The notes below the pieces were generated by a model, which saw only the letters and a list, made by a program, of their open reading frames with translations, was not told where the DNA came from and ran no database searches. Of a stretch of DNA of 64,000 nucleotides, positions 23,315 through 34,299 are shown piece by piece. The position numbers and the translations under genes were made by a program. The stretch comes from Odontocerum albicorne. Lineage: Eukaryota; Arthropoda; Insecta; Trichoptera; Odontoceridae. Position 1 is the first letter of the stretch. Each line of letters begins with the position of its first letter. The stretch lies in contig OX463838.1 in assembly GCA_949825065.1 (NCBI GenBank), positions 62,001-126,000 on the forward strand. The letters run 5' to 3'.

Positions 23315-23408
23315 TTAGCGAGAAACATGCAGCAACGGGCAAAACCCGAACCCGGTTCCGGTCCCGGTCCACGAGCCGCGTGACTTCGCACTGAAGCTGG
23401 CCTTCAGC
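23315..23408 (-). CDS. Possible terminal exon of the homeobox gene
   Basis: A candidate acceptor GTGATGCAG ends at 23409, 216 bp downstream of the preceding exon. Joining there completes the split codon as Arg and keeps a frame open for 30 codons, starting LKASFSAKSRGSW and passing through a Thr-Gly run to a TAA at 23317-23315. The phase fits, but there is no clear polypyrimidine tract. Part of the block is a GGACCG/GGAACC simple repeat. Other acceptors nearby, for example ATACACAG at about 23461, would give a stop after five residues. This is a weak model only. Confidence 0.22.
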
Positions 23409-23624
23409 CTGCATCACACCTTCAGCTCCTACGTGTATTTCATGTCCCTGTGTATATCTTAACATATATAATAGATATAATAGCTTACATTCAAGTCACA
23501 GACCATTCAATTCACTCCTGTCATAATACAATATAATAAAGTAGTTGTTTCAGCTTGCGAGAGAATATCATCAAGCGAAATGATGTGATGTGATGTTCAG
23601 TAATAGTAATAGAAAAGTACTAAC

Positions 23625-23726
23625 CTATCAGCGAAGCCGGAAAACATGTGCGCGGGGAAGGGCGGCAGAGCGGGAGAGGGCCGCGGTGGCGCGGGTGAAG
23701 GCGGCCGGCTGTCTCCGCCCATGGTC
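23625..23726 (-). CDS. Homeobox gene, third visible exon (Pro-rich, FPAHMFSGFADR motif)
   Basis: This exon was found by splice phase. The acceptor GTGGTGTTGCAG ends at 23727. The first base completes the codon AG|G left open by the preceding exon. The frame then reads a Pro/Ala-rich stretch that ends ALPPFPAHMFSGFADR. The donor is GATAG followed by GTTAGT at 23624, a good match to consensus, and leaves two bases for the next exon. Length is 102 nt (1 + 99 + 2). The aromatic-rich end after a proline-rich linker looks like a short conserved transcription-factor motif, but I cannot name it. An open frame on the same strand that runs through this block in another phase is a shadow. Confidence 0.65.
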
Positions 23727-24562
23727 CTGCAACACCACTAAGCTACAAACGGTGCATTGATATTTGCAATAGTATTGGACTATATCCTTTGCCGGCAAGG
23801 CAGAGATATCCACGAAGAATCATGATCGATGAACCCTGCAGATCCAACTGCAGACTCGGCACCATGGCGGATGTTGCATTCTCCCTTGCTGTAGTATTGG
23901 TCTTCATTTCCATTATAAATCCCAAGATGGTATCCACAATATGGATCCTTCAAGTTGGACGGCTCGGATTTTCAGCCGTTCGCTATTTCGAATTTTATGA
24001 TCATTTCGAACACACCAATTCTCAAACATTAAAATATAATGTACGAGTATTTTATTATTCTATTGGACAATAATACAAATAAATATTGTAACAAAAAACC
24101 TGTCATCGGTGGATCGTAACATTTTTTCAACTACTACCCCCTATTTCCAGTATAAGCCTCATGAGACGCCCACGGAAATAAAAAAAATAAATTTATTTAT
24201 TGGTTTATTTACTAAAGTAAAAGTAAGGTACGTGTAAAAGAATATTGGTTATTTCAATTTTTGGGAAATTTGAGGCTTATTCTTTGAAGTAGCCAATTCC
24301 ATATTTGGTTTGATCGTTGCTATAGCTATTTTTATATCTGATTCTACATTTAATCTGTAACGATAATTCCTTTTTATTACGAATAAGTAGAGGTGGGTGG
24401 AAGTTATGTTTGAAAAGCTTTTCTGGATGAAACGATTTGTTCATTTTTCACGGTCTCACATATTTTTATTTCAAAAGTACCTATTACTTTTGATGGCCCC
24501 CAGGTTGCGTACCACTGATCTAGATCCAACTTCTTACTTCGTGACTGAGAATAGTAATGTAC

Positions 24563-24774
24563 CTGGATCCAGGCGAGGGCGTCCCGTCCTGGTCGCTGCC
24601 GCGGCTGGCGTCCAGCGAGGGCGCACCCTGCAGCGGCGGAGGCGGAGAGCTGCCAGCCCCGCCGCTGCCGCTACCGCCCCCACCCCTGCCCTCGCCATCA
24701 CCAACTCCGTCCAGCTCCTGCTCCTCGTCGATGGCCGACACCTCCGGAGAGGACGTCAGCCGGCCGTCGTCCAT
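24563..24774 (-). CDS. Homeobox gene, second visible exon (acidic, Gly/Ser/Pro-rich linker)
   Basis: This is the next exon of the homeobox gene, 602 bp downstream of the helix 3 exon. The acceptor CTGAATTCCTCAG precedes ATG at 24774, in phase 0, which matches the phase 0 donor upstream. It begins MDDGRLTSSPEVSAIDEEQE and then becomes Gly/Ser-rich and Pro-rich, ending in a ...SPGS stretch. The likely donor is GATCCAG followed by GTACAT at 24562. That leaves two bases of a split codon, and the 23625-23726 exon completes it. The exon is strongly GC-rich in an AT-rich setting. Open frames on the opposite strand here are shadows. The stretch is low complexity, so it does not identify the family. 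It probably forms a disordered linker after the homeodomain. Confidence 0.72.
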
Positions 24775-25127
24775 CTGAGGAATTCAGTATACACATTAAT
24801 ATATTGTAATTATAATTCATAGCTCGTTTAACTGTAAGAGAATGGGAAGGAGATGAGGCATGAGGCATGAGGCAGACGGTGAGGGGACGGTGGAAGGGGG
24901 AAGAGAGAAAATTGATTAAATCTTTTAAATGAAACTAAGATATTCTATCCTCGGGATCTCCCAGCGCCCAGTTCATTTTATTCGTATATCAATGTTATCA
25001 GTCTTTGATAAAATGGATACATTACGATTATTGAAATATCCATATCGCACTGTGGGGTGTGCGATTCTTTGTAAAAGAAAGTTAAATTTAATCCCTGTTG
25101 ATGGTTCACTAATGCACTTCTAAACAT

Positions 25128-25253
25128 CATAGTCTCTGCAGACAGACAGAGGAATTAACAAGAGTACAGAGGAGCCTACATCGGCGAAGACATAGTCTCT
25201 GCAGACAGACAGAGGAAGTAACAAGAGTACATAGGAGCCCACATCGGCGATGA
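25128..25253. repeat. 63-bp tandem duplication in the homeobox intron
   Basis: CATAGTCTCTGCAGACAGAC is repeated at 25128 and 25191, with AACAAGAGTACA and ACATCGGCGA following in each. It lies in the intron between the helix 3 exon and the next exon. Confidence 0.92.
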
Positions 25254-25376
25254 CACAAATCTCGTGGTTTTGATGTCGTGCCTAGCGTGATACAACATAT
25301 TTACACTTCGCGTTGAATCTATGAATAAGGAACCTAGTGGAAAAGAAAAAAAAAAGATGACGGGGATTGCACAGAC

Positions 25377-25496
25377 CTTGTCCTCCTTGATGTCGTCGTC
25401 CCTTTTGCCTAGCAGATCGTGCCCGTCCCGCTTCCTCTGCTCTTCCTTGAGCCGCTCCGCTTTCCTCCACTTGGCTCTCCTGTTCTGGAACCACAC
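25377..25496 (-). CDS. Paired-like homeobox gene, internal exon with end of homeodomain
   Basis: This exon encodes the C-terminal part of a homeodomain, from residue 47 to the end of helix 3, followed by a basic and acidic tail. On the minus strand it starts VWFQNRRAKWRKAERLKEEQ, with Trp48, Phe49, Gln50, Asn51 and Arg53 of the recognition helix intact. Gln50 places it in the Q50 paired-like class. The exon is exactly 40 codons, phase 0 at both ends: acceptor GTTGCAG before the GTG codon at 25496, and AAG followed by GTCTGT at 25376. An intron between homeodomain residues 46 and 47 is a common position in paired-class genes. The product should be a nuclear sequence-specific transcription factor. 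The WRKAERLKEEQ tail is not that of Otx, Pitx, Rax, Vsx, Arx, Repo or Unc-4 as I know them. A Drgx-like gene is my first guess but is not proven. The exon for residues 1-46 was not found in the window. Confidence 0.92.
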
Positions 25497-25529
25497 CTGC
25501 AACACAACACACGCCCTCACATTACACTT

Positions 25530-26780
25530 ACGAGTACATTACGTTATTCTTTCAGTTATTTGTTCACTCTGCGGTAACAGTCTGACACATCAATTTCACC
25601 GAACCCGACTAACAAAATATAATTTCTTAAACATCACAACATTTTAAAAACTTGGAGAAATTGAATAATTGGTATAAACTCAGTTTGTTGGAAAAAAATT
25701 AAAAAATCAAAATGATGTTACACTTATACTTATCTTTTTTGCAAAATTTTCCAACAACTTAGTTATTGGAAGTTGTGTTTATTCGGTGAAGAATTTCCCA
25801 TTTCTATACACATTTCATACTAACAATGTTCCTTTTATGTTGTTTTCATTAGGTTTGATTTAATGTTGTAATAACATCGTTAACTTTATGGAAAAATCTA
25901 ATCACACGAATCAAATGAATTTGTTCCTAAAAGTGGTGTTCTACAGGGTTCCCGTTTGGAGTCCATTTTGTTTTGGTATTTATTAATAATGGCACTTTTT
26001 AATATTTCTCAATGACATCAAAACATTTAAACAAATATCTAGCATAAATTATTGTCCGGCCGGAATCTTAATAGTTTATTTAAATTATGCAAAAAGTATA
26101 CTTTTTTAATGTTGTTAAATGTCGAGTTATTACGTTCAGTTGAAAAAAAACATCGGGTCAACATGTCTGGACAGTGTGGGTGCGTTTTGAAAATTGGGGT
26201 AAATAATCTAAATATCTTATTAATCACTACATGTAGAGAAAATTTTATTCAAACCGTTTTATTTGTTGATAATTCAGCTATGTAAATGTTGTTCTTGTTT
26301 TATATTATAGAATCATTTTATAGCCCTTTTTGTGTTTTATAAAAATTGATATTTTAGCAATGTAACGTGGGTGTTACATATAAAAAAAACTATAAGGAAA
26401 AGTTGTGATTTTTTTTCCTCAATTTTCCTTCATAACTTACCATATGTTATAACAAGGAATCACCAAAGAAAAATGTTAATATTTGAATAAATTGAACTGT
26501 GCCAAGATAAGGGTTAAAAATATTTTACCGTTGAAATAGAATAAAATTAATATATCATACATACTCGTATAAAGTGAAATTCGTGAAAAGTGTCCAAAAA
26601 AGAATGCTTATGCTTATGAAATGTGCAAAATACGTTATTGTTTTAAACTCGAAGCATAAATGCGGAATGGTTATATTATTATTGTTTCTCATTTCCTAAG
26701 TGTGTACTTGTTTGAACAATGTATTTAGAGGGTTACAATTTACAATAAATGTATCATAAAGAAGCAAATTACAGTTTACA
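25530..26780. other. AT-rich sequence upstream of the homeobox helix 3 exon (intron)
   Basis: By gene structure this should be intron. No exon for homeodomain residues 1-46 is visible. Short open frames are AT-rich and chance-like. Confidence 0.45.
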
Positions 26781-26789
26781 ATGTAATGA

Positions 26790-27310
26790 ATGCGACCCCA
26801 GACTCGAGGGACAGGACAAAGAAATATTGTCCGTGTTTAGTAAACACGCCGCTCTCGAGTCTTCACGCCACTCGAGACACCCGACGGACACTCGGGAAGT
26901 GCCATACCATAAGTACGAGGAGGTGCAGCGGCTCTCGAGGCCGGAGTGTCATTAGCGAGCGATACGAGTAACAGAACAGGGCGGGTCGTCTCCCTTCTCT
27001 TCTCCATCGCAACTCGGAACTCAATTGGCAATATCGCGATACAAAGCGTGTAACAAAACCTGCAAAGTAATGAATCGTAATGCACCATCGCCGCACCACC
27101 GCACCCCCACCCCCACCCCCACCCCCTGGAGTGCTTTATTTAACATCCTTTTGTGCCCGCGCCACTTGAGGGTCTCTCCATCGCTCCCTCCGCAAACACG
27201 CGCTCACTCTCCGGCCTAACAATGCGAACGATCCGATTGTATTGTATTTAGCCGAGGGCAGAAGTGGTGCGGTGGAGGCCAGGCCAGGGCCGCTCTGAGG
27301 ATTCCCTTAC
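26790..27310. other. GC-rich island 8
   Basis: It includes CTCGAG-rich sequence (five CTCGAG sites in about 150 bp), a (CCCCCA)n run at 27103-27126 and GC-rich flanks. No coding region is supported. Confidence 0.3.
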
Positions 27311-27319
27311 CCGTACTCG

Positions 27320-28120
27320 TACGAGTACTGGTTGTGTACTCTGACAGAAAATTATATCTCATTTAAATTTGTATAAACTTATCTTCGATGTTTTTATTTC
27401 TCTCATTATGCGCTAACATCATTTTTGTTTTTTTTTATTTTTACGTGTTTTTAGCTTTGTTCTCTTGAAATTATTTATCTTATCTCCTTTATAACTAAAA
27501 ATATTTGAAATTTTTCAAAAATGACGTATTTCATTTATACATCTGTTTTGATAGCAACTCTTTGTCAAAATTGATATAACAATATATTTTTCAGAAATCA
27601 TCCAGCACAAATAATATCCGGAAAGTACAATAGTTTCGAATTTTTCGGATGGATATCGTTTGGACGACATTTTCTTTGCTAACTTAACTTTAAACCTGCT
27701 GAATGTATACTATCACGAAATAGTTCAACGCTTTTTTCAGCCATTGTGCAACAACCCAAATTGCCTAAATGGTTTCTGGCCTCATTTTGAAGATGGAACA
27801 AAACAATTTGTTTTTTGGATGCTTGATGCTTTTTTACTACCGCAAAGAAAAAAATAATGTAATGAAATCGTAATGGTGATACGACACTCATAGATGGGAG
27901 GATGTTAACTCTGGAAGGCGATAATCACCACTGATGACGACCAAATCAAGACTGATCCAGAATAATCAGTTTTCTACTAAACAAGATATTGCTGAGACCA
28001 CCGTCCACGCATTTGGTTTGAATTAAAAAAACGACTATGTTTCAAGTGCGCGGAAATTCGTAAAAATGAAACTTTACTCACGACAATAATATTATTTTAG
28101 ATGTAAAAAAGATATGGTTT
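27320..28120. other. AT-rich spacer, nothing recognised
   Basis: A 65-codon frame at 27660-27857 on the plus strand has no recognisable domain. Nothing else stands out. Confidence 0.4.
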
Positions 28121-28124
28121 AGGA

Positions 28125-28225
28125 AATAACCGCCCCTCAGAAGGGTGCCCGGTACTTCGCACCTCCACACTCAGCAGATCGGAAGGCCCTGCCCTCGCTA
28201 CCGCTGCAGTCGCCACAACCCTCCC
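28125..28225. other. Small GC-rich patch, unexplained
   Basis: GGTGCCCGGTACTTCGCACC and CCCTCGCTACCGCTGCAGTC stand out from AT-rich flanks. No gene, repeat or RNA was recognised. Confidence 0.2.
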
Positions 28226-28595
28226 TTACACATGTTATGATTGTTAATCTAAAAAGCATATTAACACCAGGATTGCTACTCGCTACTTCTGGTTTACATA
28301 TTCATTAAAGGAATAACATTTATTATATTATATTCATTATATTTTAAGTGGTTATGACCAATTTATTTTTTGTATTCAAATTATTTCATTTTTTTTTCTG
28401 TATTACAATAAAATGTATTAGTACGCTATTATTATTATTATCATCAAATTCAAAAGGGTTGGCCATACAAATTGTAAAAATTATTAGAAAAAACATCGGC
28501 TGATAATTGCTAGGGGTATGGATTTCTCGTTTTTTTTTATTTAATTCGCATATAAATCGTAGCAAAGCCTAAAACATGGGAAGTTGAAAGGATTT

Positions 28596-28864
28596 GCCCA
28601 CCCTCTGTATGATATATGGTATGATGCTGCAGCTCAATTTGCCCACCCACTGTATGATATATGGTATGATGCTGCAGATCAATTTGACCACCCTCTGTAT
28701 GATATATGGTATGATGCTGCAGCTCAATTTGCCCACCCTCTGTATGATATATGGTATGATGCTGCAGCTCAATTTGCCCACCCTCTGTATGATATATGGT
28801 ATGATGCTGCAGCTCAATTTGACCACCCTCTGTATGATATATGGTATGATGCTGCAGCTCAATT
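28596..28864. repeat. 45-bp tandem repeat, 6 copies
   Basis: The unit contains GCCCACCCTCTGTATGATAT then ATGGTATGATGCTGCAGCTC. GCCC and GACC variants are mixed. The period is a multiple of three, so open frames are by-products. Confidence 0.95.
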
Positions 28865-28985
28865 ATTATTTTTCAGAGATATGGTACATTGAAAATGATA
28901 AATTAATCATGATAAGAAATTGATGTAATACTTTTTATGTATGGAATTATCATATCATTTTTCTGTTTTTAAGAGTCCTTTTTAA

Positions 28986-29632
28986 TATACACGTATGTTG
29001 CGCCTCTGACAGGCATCCCAGTACATTGTGTGTAGTTTGGCATACATATTGATAAACATACACGTATGTTGCGCCTCGGACAGGCATGCCAGTACATTGT
29101 GTGTAGTTTGGCATACATATTGATAAACATACACGTATGTTGCGCCTCGGACAGGCATGCCAGTACATTGTGTGTAGTTTGGCATACATATTGATAAACA
29201 TACACGTATGTTGCGCCTCTGACAGGCATCCCAGTACATTGTGTGTAGTTTGGCATACATATTGATAAACATACACGTATGTTGCGCCTCTGACAGGCAT
29301 CCCAGTACATTGTGTGTAGTTTGGCATACATATTGATAAACATACACGTATGTTGCGCCTCTGACAGGCATCCCAGTACATTGTGTGTAGTTTGGCATAC
29401 ATGTTGATAAACATACACGTATGTTGCGCCTCTGACAGGCATCCCAGTACATTGTGTGTAGTTTGGCATACATATTGATAAACATACACGTGTGTTGCGC
29501 CTCTGACAGGCATCCCAGTACATTGTGTGTAGTTTGGCATACATATTGATAAACATACACGTATGTTGCGCCTCTGACAGGCATCCCAGTACATAGTGTG
29601 TAGTTTGGCATACATGTTGATAAACATACACA
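28986..29632. repeat. 71-bp tandem repeat, ~9 copies
   Basis: The unit contains ACACGTATGTTGCGCCTCTG then ACAGGCATCCCAGTACATTG. Two adjacent copies share CTCGG and CATGCC changes (29070-29165), so local duplication followed mutation. Confidence 0.95.
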
Positions 29633-29811
29633 AAAAAAATCCGACCCTCAAAAGACTTTTTATACGATTATAAATACCCACCAAAAATATCTCATTAAGC
29701 ATGTGCAAAAACATCAACCCTTTAAATAGACTAAACCTGTAAATTCGGTAAAAGAGTCGTTTCAACCTGTTCTTCTTGATTTGAAATTATTTCAAATATT
29801 TAAAAATACTA

Positions 29812-29849
29812 TAACCCACGTTATGTATACATATACATAACGTGGGTTA
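29812..29849. repeat. Near-perfect 38-bp palindrome
   Basis: The arms TAACCCACGTTATGTATA and its reverse complement are 18 bp each and flank CA. They can form a hairpin or cruciform. No gene or repeat family explains it here. Confidence 0.9.
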
Positions 29850-29879
29850 GATCTTTTTAGCACATTCCCGTCCATAAAG

Positions 29880-30135
29880 CAGGGTCGGGTATAGGGCGGA
29901 GGCGGGGGCGAGGGCGCATGTGCACTTGTTTAACAGTTACCGAATTTTTATTGCGGGGTGTTTGCAGATCGTCAGGAAAATAAACAGTAATTATTGCGCG
30001 AATGTGGGGTGAGGGGGCTCGCGGCACCGGGATCAGCCTCTGTGAAGGGGGTACACATGCTCGCGCGCTGTTTGCTCTGATAATCGGCTGTTTGCGCGGT
30101 TAACTCTCGATAAACATGTTGTACGAGTCTATTGG
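29880..30135. other. GC-rich island 9
   Basis: GGGCGGAGGCGGGGGCGAGG is followed by GTTTAACAGTTACCG and AACAGTAATTATTGC. No frame is convincing. Confidence 0.25.
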
Positions 30136-30139
30136 GTTT

Positions 30140-30935
30140 ACACAATGTCAGCCCCGAGATTTGATTTTTTTTCAATTACTGTCTATGATACGACGAATAT
30201 GGTTGGGAATACAAATAACATCGATAGTCTAAAGGCGGTTCTTAAAAATTGTAGATTTGGAAATTAAGTAATTTTGTACATAACCTATCAAGTTTTCTTT
30301 TATATTTATTTCTTTTATAAAAACATCTTAAGTATGGATAACACGCGCATGCCATATTTATATTTCTTCCTGTTCAAATTCTATAAAAAGAACGACACAC
30401 CACTTTACACAAGAGTAGAACAGGACAAATTGTAACCAAACTCGTAGCAAACTATTACAGTCGCTGAGTTCACTTTCTCGCTTATATTCTTGCCTCTTCT
30501 TATTTTTGCAAAAGCCAAAAAAATTTCAGAACATTCATAATTCAACTAATTCTGAATCATTAAAAATCCCGAATCATTTGAAAAATAGAAATTGATTAGA
30601 TATGTCATACTCGTATGTATTGCAAACATCGCTACATAATTATTTTCATAATCATACACATACTCGTATGTTATATGGTAGGAGTAATTATAAGTAATTC
30701 GCCTTTCAACTAACTCAGAAATGAATCGGAAACACACAGTAAACTGTTCTCGTTATAATATTACATAATACAGTACTAGTACATATTATGTACGAGTAAT
30801 ACAGGCTGCCTGCCCTAAACGCCCTTTGGAAGTGAACGACTCGAAAACTAATCATGCCGAGAGTTGGCTGTTCGGAGGCAGAACATTCCGAGTATTATAA
30901 CATAATGCGCCACATCACAGATGAATAATAATGAA
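30140..30935. other. AT-rich spacer, nothing recognised
   Basis: Octamers occur near 30609, 30660 and 30791. No gene or repeat family was recognised. Confidence 0.4.
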
Positions 30936-30939
30936 GTTT

Positions 30940-31240
30940 GGAGAGTGATTAAGCCGGGCCGGGCTCGGTGTTGACATAATGAGGTTCGGGCCCCGGGCGG
31001 CGCGAGCTGTGTGTTTAATTGCCCCGCACAATTAACATGTTGCAGCTCGGAGGTGGGGTGCGCGGAGTCCCGGGGCTGGGGCCGGGGCCGGAGCCGGGGC
31101 CGGGACATCTGTGAGCCGGTATTACAATTACGCGGATAATTATTTGTTTAGTTCCCGCCGCAGCGCCGCAGCGCCCCACACCCCACGCGCCGAGGGAAGG
31201 GTTGAGCGCGATCCGGTCCACTATTTGTATTGTGGGTTAC
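30940..31240. promoter_or_regulatory. Candidate regulatory island 10
   Basis: TGTGTTTAATTGCCCCGCAC, AATTAACATGTTGCAGCTC and ACAATTACGCGGATAATTAT alternate with GGGGCCGGGGCCGGAGCCGG. The AT blocks between GC runs look conserved rather than random. This is inference. Confidence 0.35.
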
Positions 31241-31639
31241 GCCCATTACACAATGTAAATGATACAGACGTGGTGCTCACACATGGTGCCCACCGCTATA
31301 TTATAGAACTAACCGCGATCACTAAAATTACAAGTTCAACGTTATTGTGTAAGTAAGGAGCGAAGAAAATTTAAGTTTATAAAGCGCCGAGAATCACGGC
31401 CGGGGGGAGGTGGGGAGAGGGATTGGGGGTAATAAGATAACGTGTTTAGGGCTGAAGACTTATTACTATAAAATTAAGTATTTAGGAAGAGGAATAATTA
31501 ATTCCTTCCTTCTTGAAAAATCATTATTCCAAAAAGGAGCGCAACAGGGCCCACAGTAAAAAATGTCGCATTTTATTGCGTATTTTTTGTGATTATTCAA
31601 TTATATGAAAATAAGATTTTTTCGGTAATGTAATCGCTC

Positions 31640-31990
31640 ATTTCGAGGTGTGATGCTGGAGGCGAATACTCGGTATCCCATGGACCGCAAGGCGCGCCAA
31701 CATCTGTGCTATCCAAGAATTGGAGATTACCGAAAGACTTTCGGCAAAATGCAGAAAAATAATTCTGACGTAGTTTGGGCGTGCTGCTAGGAAAAAAATA
31801 TTTAAATTTAAAGAAGTTGGTGATCGCGGGGACAGTTCAGGGAAGACGACCAAGAGGAAGGTCTACTATGAGATGGACAAATCAAATAAAGGAGTTAACA
31901 GGATTATCTTTAAGCGCTACATTTAACACGTCCCAGGACCGGTGATGCGCCGAGTTCGAGAGATAGCAGAGGGCCACGACGCTTAACATT
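31640..31990 (+). mobile_element. RTE-like non-LTR element, reverse transcriptase C-terminal remnant
   Basis: Plus-strand frames resemble the C-terminal part of RTE-type insect endonuclease-reverse transcriptases. A YPMDRKARQ-like block is followed by a GTVQGRRPRGRSTMRWTNQI block, then an IKELTGLSLSATFNTSQDR block and an AEGHDA end. Frameshifts and stops interrupt it. Only the 3' third of the coding region is present. Confidence 0.75.
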
Positions 31991-32511
31991 GAGCACGCGA
32001 TGAGAAGAGAATCGTGTTTATGCGTGTCCTGGCATTATAATATAGTATTTTCCTTCGTAAGGACTTCGACATATCAGATGTCTTCCACGGCCGCTAAAAT
32101 AGATACTAACTTGTATATTTTTATATGTTGTATCGCATTTTATTATAATGCACTTTTGTCATGTACAATACAAAGGAGCGAGTTTTTTGCTATGTTGTCT
32201 TTTTTACAATTAACCTGTAAATGTGATAAGAGGACTTACATGAAAATCAGATAGGCAGATAGGCACCCTATTTAAACATTTGGGAACGTCCATAAAACTT
32301 TTTTAACCATATAAACTTGTTAGAGAATTGTTTTAATGCGTTAGATATTTTACGCCGTTTAATATACGAGTATATTTGACCTTTGCTCGCATATACTTTA
32401 CGAGTATTCATCGTGCAAATTGAAATTCGAAATTCAATGCACCAGAAAGATGAATGAATAAATGACAAACGTGACACAAAGATTCTTATTTAACATATTA
32501 TATTGTAAGTT

Positions 32512-32585
32512 TACACCTTACGATTCGGCGTTTACACCTTATAAGTGTACACCTTACGATTCGGCGTTTGCACCTTACGATTCGG
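32512..32585. repeat. Short tandem repeat ACACCTTACGATTCGGCGTT
   Basis: The block ACACCTTACGATTCGGCGTT is present about three times in full or part. Confidence 0.7.
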
Positions 32586-32615
32586 TGAGTCAAGATGTTT
32601 TGGAACCGCTTCAGG

Positions 32616-32796
32616 TGTTACCGGGTCATGTTAGTCGTACCTCACCCAGCTCGGAACCTTCATGTACTCGTATAATACATACACGCATGTGTAACATACG
32701 GATGTTACCGGGTCACGTTAGTCGTACCTCACGCAGCTCGGAACCTTAATGTACTCGTATAATACTCGTACATACACGCATGTGTAACATACGTAC
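32616..32796. repeat. ~88-bp tandem duplication differing by one CTCGTA hexamer
   Basis: The two copies share GTTACCGGGTCATGTTAGTC and CTCGGAACCTTCATGTACTC. The second copy has an extra CTCGTA at 32765-32770, inserted after TA relative to the first copy. Confidence 0.9.
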
Positions 32797-32825
32797 ATCT
32801 ACCCGTACCCGTACCCGTACCCGTA
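32797..32825. repeat. CCCGTA hexamer run
   Basis: Four tandem CCCGTA units follow directly after the 88-bp duplication. Confidence 0.85.
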
Positions 32826-32944
32826 CACTCGGTCTTGTTCGTGATTTGTATTGTATTATTTAAATATAAAGTATAGTTTGATATTATGCGCAGGAAATGT
32901 AACATAAATATTATACGAGTAATTGTATACTCGTAGATAAACTC

Positions 32945-33045
32945 CACGGTCTAGTTCGTAAGTAGCGGAACATCATCTCGGGGGCTGCGGGTTCGGGTTC
33001 GGGTTCGGGTTCGATTCTCGATGGTACCCGAAAAACATAAACAAA
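32945..33045 (+). mobile_element. tRNA-like (SINE head) sequence with expanded B box
   Basis: CGGTCTAGTTCGTAAGTAGC fits an A box. About 35 bp later GGTTCGATTCTCG fits a B box, but it is preceded by extra GGTTCG hexamers, giving a (GGTTCG)4-like run at 32990-33011. It may be a SINE head whose B box has slipped. No mature tRNA fold is supported. Confidence 0.5.
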
Positions 33046-33420
33046 AATGGTCAACAGTCTGGAAAAAGAGTTTTCTGGCAAAAATACGAATACGCACTAA
33101 ACCTATGCGAATATAGGTGCATCTTTATGAACAGGATGGTGTTGCCATAACTAACCGCGATTATCGTACCTACTCAAGTTGTTGTAATCTTATTAATAAA
33201 GTCTAAGATAATGTTGTCTCCCGGCCGCGCTCTCTTCAGTTTGTATGTATTTCTGAATCACCAGTTCGGACATGTTAAGGGTACCATACGAATGAATAAA
33301 AGGAGGAATAGCATTTACAATGACGCTCATGATTTACACATATACGTGCACGTGCACGTGCACGGGTGTTGATACAAATAAAAGAAAAGTTAGAACGTAA
33401 GAAATTCTTTGAACAATATT

Positions 33421-33842
33421 TTGTTTGCTTTCAAATGTTCCTATTTAAATGTTTGCTTTCAAGTGTTCCTATTTAAATGTTTGCTTTCAAGTGTTCCTAT
33501 TTAAATTTTTGCTTTCAAGTGTTCCTATTTAAATGTTTGCTTTCAAGTGTTCCTATTTAAATGTTTGCTTTCAAGTGTTCCTATTTAAATGTTTGCTTTC
33601 AAGTGTTCCTATTTAAATTTTTGCTTTCAAGTGTTCCTATTTAAATGTTTGCTTTCAAGTGTTCCTATTTAAATGTTTGCTTTCAAGTGTTCCTATTTAA
33701 ATGTTTGCTTTCAAGTGTTCCTATTTAAATGTTTGATTTCAAGTGTTCCTATTTAAATGTATGATTTCAAATGTTCCTATTTAAATGTTTGTTTTCAAAT
33801 GTTCCTATTTAAATGTTTGCTTTCATGTGTTCCTATTTAAAT
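33421..33842. repeat. 28-bp tandem repeat, ~15 copies
   Basis: The unit contains TGTTTGCTTTCAAGTGTTCC then TATTTAAA. The right end is more diverged (GATTTC, GTTTTC). Confidence 0.95.
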
Positions 33843-33844
33843 TA

Positions 33845-34250
33845 TTACACCCGTACACGTATGTATGAGGAGAGTCTTTTATGCGCATTGTACTTTTATT
33901 GTTATTGATATCAGTTTAACACTAAAATGTATATGCAATATTCATTTATTTTAAGTAACACTGTTCGTTTGCATTTCTCGTAATTATTTTTAATATTGCT
34001 TAATTTTAAAAATATTTTTTTTATGTTCTCTCTTAAAAAAGATTGTGTTAAATAAATATTATATAGCTTGATTTCAACGATCAAAACCCGTTGGTTTGGT
34101 TCAATGAAACTTAGTATTTTTATGGAAGGAAATCTTGAAACATTTATATTTACCGATTTAAAACCTATCAATTTTTCAATCTATTATATACATCTCGAAA
34201 TTTATTAAAAAAAATTAATGATTTTCAATACCTAATGGGTCAAGTCCTAA
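33845..34250. other. AT-rich spacer, nothing recognised
   Basis: An 86-codon minus-strand frame (33911-34171) is Lys/Asn/Ile-rich, as expected of AT-rich DNA, and is not a supported gene. Confidence 0.4.
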
Positions 34251-34299
34251 TTGAATAGATTACCAGTTCGTACAATAAAATATCTACACACATATCATC

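Noticed and set aside
24397..24822. 141-codon plus-strand frame rich in Arg/Ala
   Set aside because: It is the opposite-strand shadow of the GC-rich homeobox exon at 24563-24774.
28950..29765. Cys-rich repeat protein on the minus strand
   Set aside because: The 71-bp period cycles through frames, and three overlapping frames encode the same peptides. This is an array by-product.
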